The notes beneath the pieces are model-generated. The model was not told the DNA's origin, searched no databases, and worked only from the letters and a program-made list of their open reading frames with translations. 12,604 bases of DNA from Comamonadaceae bacterium (GTDB lineage: Bacteria > Pseudomonadota > Gammaproteobacteria > Burkholderiales > Burkholderiaceae_C), in contig CANIDW010000018.1 in assembly GCA_947466165.1 (NCBI GenBank), forward strand, positions 1 to 12,604, written 5' to 3'. The first letter of the stretch is position 1; each line of letters starts with the position of its first letter. The translations under genes were made by a program, and so were the position numbers. Below, in pieces: positions 7,630 to 12,604 of the stretch.

Positions 7630-8187
7630 TCAGCGTTTGACGAAGGACAAGGTCACCTCGCCGAGTTGAAAGCCGAACTTGCTCATGACGGCTTTGTTGA
7701 TCATCACCTTATCGTTCATCAGGTACATCCAGTCGTCAAATTGCACTTCAAAGACCCGGCCATCAACCGGCAGTTGCAGTGTGTAGCCCCAACGAAATGC
7801 ATTGCCCTTTTCTTCGCCAGAGGCCTGACCCACCACGTCTGCGGCTGTGCCGCTGTAGCGGCCGTCCGGCTGGCGGGTGAGCGTCCAGATGCGGCGCTGA
7901 CGGCTGCCGTCGGAATAGCTGAACTCTTCGTCAAGCACGCCGACTTCTTGGCCGGGGGAGCCTTGCCAGCTGCATGTCATGACCACGGTAAAGCGTTTGA
8001 CGACACGGCCTGAGCGGTCTGTGAAAAGTCCGTATGCGTCAATGGTGCCGTTGAAGTACTGGCGCAGGTCCAGCACTGGCTTTTCAGCTGCATAGTCAGC
8101 CACCTGCGGTCCGGCGCAAGCGCTCAGGCCCAGCACGGCGGCCAGCACCAAGGAGCTAAAAAACCATCGTTTTCTCTGAGTTTTCAT
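7630..8187 (-). CDS. DUF3833 lipoprotein
   Basis: Predicted outer- or inner-membrane lipoprotein of 185 residues in the DUF3833 family, function unknown. The N-terminus has basic MKTQRKR, a hydrophobic core, and lipobox LSAC (21-24) with Cys24 as the lipidation site. Residue +2 is Ala, not Asp, which favours outer-membrane sorting. The mature part is rich in beta strands: DLRQYFNGTIDAYGLFTDRSG, the DEEFSYSDG motif, RIWTLTR, then FDDWMYLMNDKVMINKAVMSKFGF near 150-173, all typical of DUF3833. Its ATG overlaps the transporter stop as ATGA. Genes of this family tend to occur beside Cfa-like methyltransferases and DUF1365, and a lipocalin-like lipid-binding role is an attractive guess. Confidence 0.9.
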   Translation of the reverse strand: MKTQRKRWFFSSLVLAAVLGLSACAGPQVADYAAEKPVLDLRQYFNGTIDAYGLFTDRSGRVVKRFTVVMTCSWQGSPGQEVGVLDEEFSYSDGSRQRRIWTLTRQPDGRYSGTAADVVGQASGEEKGNAFRWGYTLQLPVDGRVFEVQFDDWMYLMNDKVMINKAVMSKFGFQLGEVTLSFVKR

Positions 8188-9512
8188 GAGCTACTTTCAT
8201 TTTGAGCGGGTCGTATAAGCAAAACATACAAGCAAACTGCAGCCAGCATTTTGAGCAGGCAAGGCAGCAAACAATAAGCAATCGCCAGTGCGTTGAGCGC
8301 GCCGGCATCACGCACGCCCGGAGCGTAGCCAAACAGGCTCAACAAAGGCAGTGCCAGCCCGGCGGCCAGCGCCAGGTTGAGCTTGGTGGCAAAGTTCCAC
8401 CAGCCAAAGTATCCACCGGCCGCCAGCGCAGGATGGCGGGCCTGGCCGGCATGAACCACGCCGGCCAGCATCGCACCGGGCAGTGCCAGGTCAGCGCCCA
8501 GAGCCGCACCCGACAGGGCGCAGACCAGCGCAAAGGCCGTCACATCACCAGCACCCAATTGACTGGCCCAGATGAACACAGCGATCGACAGCGCCATACC
8601 CGCCAGCCAGCTGCGCGCCAGACCGAGCCGTTTGACAGCGGCCAGCCAGAGCGGGATGGCCAGCGCAGCACATAAGAAATAGCTGCCCAGAAACAGCGGC
8701 TCTAAAGCCGGTGGCGCTTGCAGCAGGTCTTGAATGAAAAACAGCACCAATGTGGCCGGCACGGCGCTGGCAATGCCATTGAATATGAACACAGTCATCA
8801 GCCGGCGAAATTGCGCTTGCTGCCACGGCAGCCATACCGAGCCGGCGGTGTGCGCCAATACGTCCCCATTGGCCGGCCCGGCCGCGGGTCGTACGGCTTG
8901 TTGCCAGCCCAGCCAGGCCAATACCAGCGCAGCGCAAAACACGGCCGCGGTAGATGGCAAACCGACCAAGGCAGGTAACACCGAAGCGGTGACCACGCCC
9001 AGCAGTCCCAGCCCTTCACGCCAGGCGACGATGCGGCTTTGTTGCGTTTCGCTGCCACCCAGCAAAGCGCCCCAAGCCTGGTGCGCCACCGTCAGAGCAC
9101 TGTAGCCGGCATAGGTGATCATCAGCATGAGGCTGGCCCAGACAAGCAGCCCAGTCTGCGACAGTGCAGGCGGAAAAAAAAGCAATACAAAGCCAAGGGC
9201 CAACACCACAGCGGCGAGAGCACCAAAAGCCAAAACAGCGCCGGCCGATCGCGCAAACAGCCGGTCCACCAGCTTGCCGAGCGCGGGGTCGATGAAGGCG
9301 TCAAACAGCCGTGCGCCGAGCAGAACCGCCCCCAGCGTGGCCAGCGGCACGCCAAAAGCGCGGGCGTAATGGTTGGGCAAAATCACATAAAGGGGCAAGG
9401 CGGCAAAGGCCAGTGGGAAGCCCATCAAGCCATAAGCCAAACCGTTGCGCGTGCCGAAAGCGCTGCTGTTCAGCGCTGCTGCCTGAATGGGTTGGTTCTC
9501 TTCAAGGCTCAC
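8184..9512 (-). CDS. MelB/GPH-type MFS transporter
   Basis: Twelve-helix transporter of the MFS_2 / glycoside-pentoside-hexuronide:cation symporter group, 442 residues from the chosen start. The diagnostic motif is RLFDAFIDPALG (69-79). D71 and D75 match the paired aspartates of MelB (D55, D59) that bind the coupling cation. HQAWGAL near 145-150 and the R-rich loop after it (QSRIVAWREG) also fit. The start is GTG 9512, backed by GGGGAG 8 bases upstream, and it overlaps the preceding stop by 11 bases. The frame stays open to 9680, but that part lies inside the chalcone-isomerase gene and its residues look unlike protein. The stop overlaps the DUF3833 ATG. In a lipid operon the substrate may be a lipid rather than a sugar: the animal lysolipid carrier MFSD2A belongs to the same superfamily branch. 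Confidence 0.9.
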   Translation of the reverse strand: MSLEENQPIQAAALNSSAFGTRNGLAYGLMGFPLAFAALPLYVILPNHYARAFGVPLATLGAVLLGARLFDAFIDPALGKLVDRLFARSAGAVLAFGALAAVVLALGFVLLFFPPALSQTGLLVWASLMLMITYAGYSALTVAHQAWGALLGGSETQQSRIVAWREGLGLLGVVTASVLPALVGLPSTAAVFCAALVLAWLGWQQAVRPAAGPANGDVLAHTAGSVWLPWQQAQFRRLMTVFIFNGIASAVPATLVLFFIQDLLQAPPALEPLFLGSYFLCAALAIPLWLAAVKRLGLARSWLAGMALSIAVFIWASQLGAGDVTAFALVCALSGAALGADLALPGAMLAGVVHAGQARHPALAAGGYFGWWNFATKLNLALAAGLALPLLSLFGYAPGVRDAGALNALAIAYCLLPCLLKMLAAVCLYVLLIRPAQNESSS

Positions 9513-10101
9513 GCGCTGAGCTCCCCAGCAAAGACAAGCGCATGGCCGGCTCGGACGTCTGCGGCGACAGCCAGATGCCAAAAAACAAGCGCGCAAATTC
9601 TGGGTCAGCGATCTCGCCAACAGGCCGGCCGTTGAGCCAAAAGTTGGCGCTGATGCCCGGCCGGTGCAGGAACAAGACACGATCGCCAGCCTTCACATCG
9701 GGAAACACCCGCAGCATCTCAGCCGTCCATTGCTGTGCCTGCGCAGCCGACAAGTTTGCGCTGCGGCGCATTTCCTTGAGTGAGCGCTCAACGATGTCTG
9801 CCGCAGTGAAGTCCCGCAAGTAGGCCAACTCCAGCGCCAAGGGCTGGCTGGCAAAGTTGCGTGCCTTCAAGCCGGGCGGGCTCCACAGGCGTGCATCGTA
9901 AATTTTGAAGCCCCAGACGCTCAAACGGGTCTGGCCAATCAGCCTGGCGAGTGGCAGCACGTCCTGGAGTTCAGCCGGCGGCGCCTTGTCGGCTTGGCGG
10001 GCCAAGGCCTGCGGTAACAAACTGGCCAGACTCGGGGCGTGCCAGCCCAGCTGCAGCCACATTGCACAGAGCATTGCCATCAGCCAGCGGCGCTCTCCCA
10101 T
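9502..10101 (-). CDS. secreted chalcone-isomerase-like protein
   Basis: Bacterial chalcone-isomerase-fold protein of 199 residues, exported to the periplasm. The signal peptide spans residues 1-26 (MGERRWLMAML, hydrophobic core, cleavage near SLA-S). The mature domain shows the family pattern: LARLIGQTRLSVWGFKIYDARLW (about 50-72), the LALELAYLRDF strand, IVERSLKEM, FPDVKAGDRV, then WLNGRPVGEIADPEFARLFFGIWL (about 155-178). Bacterial members are not flavonoid enzymes. The fold is shared with plant fatty-acid-binding proteins, so binding an acyl chain is plausible but unproven. It starts 11 bases after the methyltransferase stop with a weak AGGA overlapping that stop. ATG codons at residues 8 and 10 are alternatives that would shorten the signal peptide. 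Its end overlaps the transporter start by 11 bases. Confidence 0.88.
   Translation of the reverse strand: MGERRWLMAMLCAMWLQLGWHAPSLASLLPQALARQADKAPPAELQDVLPLARLIGQTRLSVWGFKIYDARLWSPPGLKARNFASQPLALELAYLRDFTAADIVERSLKEMRRSANLSAAQAQQWTAEMLRVFPDVKAGDRVLFLHRPGISANFWLNGRPVGEIADPEFARLFFGIWLSPQTSEPAMRLSLLGSSAREP
9521..9526 (-). promoter_or_regulatory. Shine-Dalgarno GGGGAG fixing a GTG start
   Basis: GGGGAG stands 8 bases before GTG 9512, inside the end of the upstream gene. It decides the transporter start against the longer open frame that reaches 9680. Confidence 0.75.
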
Positions 10102-10112
10102 GGTCAGGCGTC

Positions 10113-11417
10113 CTACACCGGCTTGCGCAAGGTGAATTGCACAACGTCAGTATTGGCTTCGGCAAAAGCTGCTTCGCAGTAAGCGAGATAAAACTCCCAG
10201 ATGCGCATGAAGCGAGTGTCAAAGCCGAGCTTGAGCACTTGCGGGGCTTGGGCCAGGAAGGCATCTCGCCACAGCCGCAGCGTGTGCGCGTAATCCTGGC
10301 CGAAGGCCAGTTCATCAACCACTTCCAGGCCGGCAGCGCGGGCATGGGCCCTGAACACCATGGGCGAAGGCAAGCAACCACCGGGGAATATGTACTGTTG
10401 AATGAAGTCGGTTGACTCGATGTAGCGCTCGTAAAGATGGTCGGCAATCACGATGCTCTGAATGCAGGCGTGGCCGCCCGGCTTGAGCAAGCGCGCAATG
10501 GTGTTGAAGTAAGTCGGCCAGTATTCGCGGCCTACGGCTTCGATCATTTCGATCGAGCAGATGGCGTCAAAAGATTGATCTGCCGCGTTGTTCACGCCGA
10601 TGTCGCGGTAGTCCTGTAAACGCAAGTCGTGCGTTACCTTGGCTTTTGGCTGCTCCGCTGCCGCAGGAACACCGAGGCGTTTCAAGCGGGCCTGGGCCCA
10701 TTGCAATTGCTCGGTGCTCAGCGTCACGCCGACCAGCGAGGCGCCGAATTCGGTGGTAGCCATTTCGGCCAGCGCCCCCCAGCCGCAGCCGATCTCCAGC
10801 ACGCGACCGCCAGGCTGGACCTGCACCATGCGCAGCGCGCGCCGCACCTTGGCGTTTTGCGCTTCTTGCATGGAGGTGTCGGGCGATTCAAACATGGCCG
10901 ACGAATAATTCATGGTGCCGTCCAGCCAAAGCTCGTAAAAAGCATTGCCCAGGTCGTAGTGGGCGTGTATGTTTTTCTGGCTGTTGGCTTTGGTATTGCG
11001 ATTGAGCAAGTGCTTGAGCCGGTAAGCCAGTCGGCCCAGCCAGGTGCCGTAGATCACGTCTTCGACTTCTTTGCGGTTGAGGATCAACAGGCGCAGCAGA
11101 TCGGTCAGCTGCGACGTGCTCCAGTCGCCGGCAATGTAACTTTCTGCAAAGCCGATGTCGCCAGAGCGCAGGGCTGCACCGCACACCTTCCAGTTGTGCA
11201 GGTACAAGCTGGCCATGGGCGCACCGCCCGAGCCAAAGCGCTGCATGCCACCGCCGGGCAGTTGCAGCGTGAGCGTGCCGTGCTTCAGGCGGGACAGCAG
11301 TTTCATGGCGCTGCGCGCAGCGGCCGGAGCGTCGGCGGGCAGCGGCTGCGACTTGCCGATGGGCCCGGGTGACTCGGCGCAGTTGTTGGTGTCGGCGGAT
11401 GAGGGCGTTGAGTTCAT
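10113..11417 (-). CDS. cyclopropane-fatty-acid-synthase-like SAM methyltransferase
   Basis: SAM-dependent enzyme of the Cfa/mycolic-acid-methyltransferase family (COG2230), 434 residues, acting on double bonds of acyl chains in membrane phospholipids. Motifs: HYDLGNAFYELWLD (153-166), NYSSAMFE (170-177), SAM-binding VLEIGCGWG (206-214), LQDYRD (267-272), IEMIEAVGREYW (289-300), QYIFPGGCLPS (341-351) and FGQDYAHTL (372-380). Compared with my recollection of E. coli Cfa, E239 and Y317 are kept (E293, Y376), but bicarbonate ligands C139 and H266 are replaced by S173 and Q320. The product may thus be a methylated acyl chain rather than a cyclopropane. In Rhodobacter a related enzyme (UfaM) starts furan fatty acid synthesis. 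The ATG at 11417 overlaps the DUF1365 stop as ATGA; an upstream ATG at 11495 would lie inside DUF1365 and is less likely. Confidence 0.93.
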   Translation of the reverse strand: MNSTPSSADTNNCAESPGPIGKSQPLPADAPAAARSAMKLLSRLKHGTLTLQLPGGGMQRFGSGGAPMASLYLHNWKVCGAALRSGDIGFAESYIAGDWSTSQLTDLLRLLILNRKEVEDVIYGTWLGRLAYRLKHLLNRNTKANSQKNIHAHYDLGNAFYELWLDGTMNYSSAMFESPDTSMQEAQNAKVRRALRMVQVQPGGRVLEIGCGWGALAEMATTEFGASLVGVTLSTEQLQWAQARLKRLGVPAAAEQPKAKVTHDLRLQDYRDIGVNNAADQSFDAICSIEMIEAVGREYWPTYFNTIARLLKPGGHACIQSIVIADHLYERYIESTDFIQQYIFPGGCLPSPMVFRAHARAAGLEVVDELAFGQDYAHTLRLWRDAFLAQAPQVLKLGFDTRFMRIWEFYLAYCEAAFAEANTDVVQFTLRKPV

Positions 11418-12196
11418 CGGGTCACAAAGAGAGTTGGAGGCTGGGGTTTGGAGATGAAAGGCACGTGCTTTCGCCAGAGCTTGAAGGCTTGCCAATGGAT
11501 GCGGGCCAGCACACCGAAGGTCATGGCCGGATAGCCCCAGAAGGCTTTGCGCAGACTGGCTGCGTTGATGGTTTGCAGGGCGCCGGCCACGCTGGTTTGC
11601 AGCAGGGGTCCGGTGGCGTCGTCATGGTCGATGCGGGCCACGGTTTTTTCAATGTTGTCTCGCCGGGCGCGCATGAAACGAAAGCGGTAACTGCCTTCGA
11701 TACGGCAAAAGGGCGAGACGTGGAACACTTTGTCAGCGCGCAGTTCGTGGCCGTAACGCGGCGCGTCGAGCAAGTAGCAGTGGCGCTCGCCAAAGGTGTT
11801 GTTCACCTCAACCACGATGGCCCGCAGCGTCCCGTCTGCGCGGTGGCAGTACCAAAAACTCACGGGCTTGAAGGTGTAACCCAGCACGCGCGGATAGGTG
11901 TGCAGCCAGACTTCGCCTTGCGCATCGGCAATGCCCTGGGCCAGCAAGAGCGCGTCAAGCCAGGCCAGGCAATCGCTGCCGCCGTCACCGTGGTCGCTGT
12001 CATGAAAGCTCAAGAGCCCACGGCGGTTGCGTGCCAGCGCAGAGCTGCCGCCTGTTTGCATGGTACGCAGCGGCAGCATTAAAAAATAAGTCGGGTAACT
12101 GAAAGCGTGGTGCGCAGGCTTGAGCCGCGTGTGGCGCACTTCGCCAAAGCCGATCAGGGCCTGGACTGAAGCGACTGGCGTGCTTGCTGCGTTCAT
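11414..12196 (-). CDS. DUF1365 protein
   Basis: Uncharacterised cytoplasmic or membrane-associated protein of the DUF1365 family (COG3496), 260 residues. Family motifs are visible in order: GEVRHTRLKPAHHAFSYP near the start, LGYTFKPVSFWYCHRADG in the middle, EVNNTFGERHCYLL, then KVFHVSPFCRIEGSYRFRF. Conserved His, Arg and aromatic residues suggest an enzyme or a metal/lipid-binding role, but no activity is established. The ATG at 12196 overlaps the stop of the upstream FAD gene as ATGA, matching the pattern of this operon. ATG 12208, four codons earlier, is possible. DUF1365 nearly always sits between the FAD oxidoreductase and the Cfa-like gene, as it does here, which ties it to the same lipid modification. 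Confidence 0.92.
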   Translation of the reverse strand: MNAASTPVASVQALIGFGEVRHTRLKPAHHAFSYPTYFLMLPLRTMQTGGSSALARNRRGLLSFHDSDHGDGGSDCLAWLDALLLAQGIADAQGEVWLHTYPRVLGYTFKPVSFWYCHRADGTLRAIVVEVNNTFGERHCYLLDAPRYGHELRADKVFHVSPFCRIEGSYRFRFMRARRDNIEKTVARIDHDDATGPLLQTSVAGALQTINAASLRKAFWGYPAMTFGVLARIHWQAFKLWRKHVPFISKPQPPTLFVTR

Positions 12197-12604
12197 GCCT
12201 TGCGCCATTCGGTGTTGGCCAGTAAAGGCGGTGGCGCCACAAAAGCGGGTTCATTGAGGTCCACAATGAGTTCAGCCACCAGCAGGCCGGACTTCAGACC
12301 GTCTTCATGAAATCCGTAGCCCGTCCAGGCACCGCAAAAATAAGTGTGCTGCTGGCCTTGCAAGGCCGGCAGGTCTTTTTGGGCGCGGATGGCGGCGCCG
12401 TCAAAAACGGGGTGTGCGTAATCAAAGCTGCCCAGTATTTTTTCAGCAGCGATGGGTGTGACCGGGTTCAAGGAAACCACCACCGGTTGTTGAAAGGGCA
12501 ACGGTTGCAGCAAATTCAGCAGGTAATGCAGACAAACCTGCGTGCACTCGCGACCGCTGTCGCTTGCGCGTTCGTAGTTCCAGGCGGCCCAGGCCAGGGG
12601 GCGC
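12193..12604 (-). CDS. FAD-dependent oxidoreductase (amine-oxidase fold), 5' part outside the window
   Basis: Only the C-terminal 136 residues are present; the frame is open to the window edge. The family is the predicted NAD/FAD-binding protein group COG2907, of amine-oxidase/desaturase fold. WAAWNYER near the visible beginning (about residues 6-13) is a hallmark of the family. CGAWTGYGFHEDGLKSG near the C-terminus is the segment closing over the FAD. Between them lie NPVTPI and a SFDYAHPVF segment typical of the group. Its dinucleotide-binding N-terminus (GxGxxG) would lie beyond 12604. Its stop overlaps the DUF1365 ATG. A flavin enzyme next to a Cfa-like methylase fits oxidation or desaturation of the methylated acyl chain, which is inference. 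Confidence 0.92.
   Translation of the reverse strand, partial: RPLAWAAWNYERASDSGRECTQVCLHYLLNLLQPLPFQQPVVVSLNPVTPIAAEKILGSFDYAHPVFDGAAIRAQKDLPALQGQQHTYFCGAWTGYGFHEDGLKSGLLVAELIVDLNEPAFVAPPPLLANTEWRKA

Noticed and set aside
9513..9680. N-terminal extension of the transporter frame to 9680
   Set aside because: The extra 56 residues are Cys/Arg-rich, lie inside the chalcone-isomerase gene, and GTG 9512 has a strong GGGGAG at the right distance.
10629..11372. Long plus-strand open frame of about 247 codons opposite the methyltransferase gene
   Set aside because: It is the antisense of a strongly supported gene in GC-rich DNA. Its translation is rich in Gln, His and Ala without recognisable motifs, and there is no Shine-Dalgarno or operon context.
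11418..11495. N-terminal extension of the methyltransferase frame to 11495
   Set aside because: It would overlap DUF1365 by 82 bases, while the ATG at 11417 gives the ATGA overlap used throughout the operon.
11369..12082. Plus-strand open frame of about 237 codons opposite DUF1365
   Set aside because: It is the antisense shadow of a gene with clear DUF1365 motifs; no motif or start signal of its own.

Overview
The window is a stretch of ordinary, densely coded bacterial chromosome. High GC, the gene families present and their closeness to beta-proteobacterial versions suggest Burkholderiales, most likely Comamonadaceae (Rhodoferax/Polaromonas-like). This is an inference from recalled protein flavour, not from a search. 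I see no rRNA, tRNA, CRISPR array, insertion sequence or phage gene; the one 'phage holin family' call is a family name for a small membrane protein.

Left part (1-3.7 kb). A BepA-like periplasmic zinc metalloprotease runs rightward and overlaps tail to tail with a small four-helix membrane protein. Reading leftward are a TerC-family membrane metal exporter, an unrecognised 150-residue protein with a C-terminal hydrophobic tail, and that membrane protein. The TerC gene carries a long leader with a well-formed yybP-ykoY manganese riboswitch (3424-3568, minus strand), so manganese probably controls it. Downstream hairpins could be the expression platform.

Middle part (3.6-6.3 kb). A small DUF3717-DUF1289 fusion with a four-cysteine site runs rightward, directly behind two tandem terminator-like hairpins on its own strand. 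It converges on purB (adenylosuccinate lyase), which is divergent from a glutathione S-transferase gene.

Right part (6.3-12.6 kb and beyond). Eight leftward genes are packed as one operon, with four ATGA start/stop overlaps, one 11-base overlap and gaps of only 10-11 bases. In transcription order they are: an FAD-dependent oxidoreductase of the amine-oxidase fold (5' end outside the window), DUF1365, a cyclopropane-fatty-acid-synthase-like SAM methyltransferase, a secreted chalcone-isomerase-fold protein, a MelB/GPH-type transporter, a DUF3833 lipoprotein, a short-chain dehydrogenase and a SnoaL-like protein. The first three are a widely conserved core (COG2907-COG3496-COG2230). In Rhodobacter, as I recall it, related genes belong to the singlet-oxygen stress (RpoE-ChrR) response and to furan fatty acid synthesis. 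The methyltransferase keeps the catalytic Glu but has Ser and Gln where E. coli Cfa has the bicarbonate ligands Cys139 and His266. It may therefore methylate an acyl chain rather than close a cyclopropane ring. With two exported proteins, a transporter whose family includes lysolipid carriers, and redox enzymes on both sides, the operon looks like a membrane-lipid modification system with several uncharacterised members. It is the most interesting part of the window.
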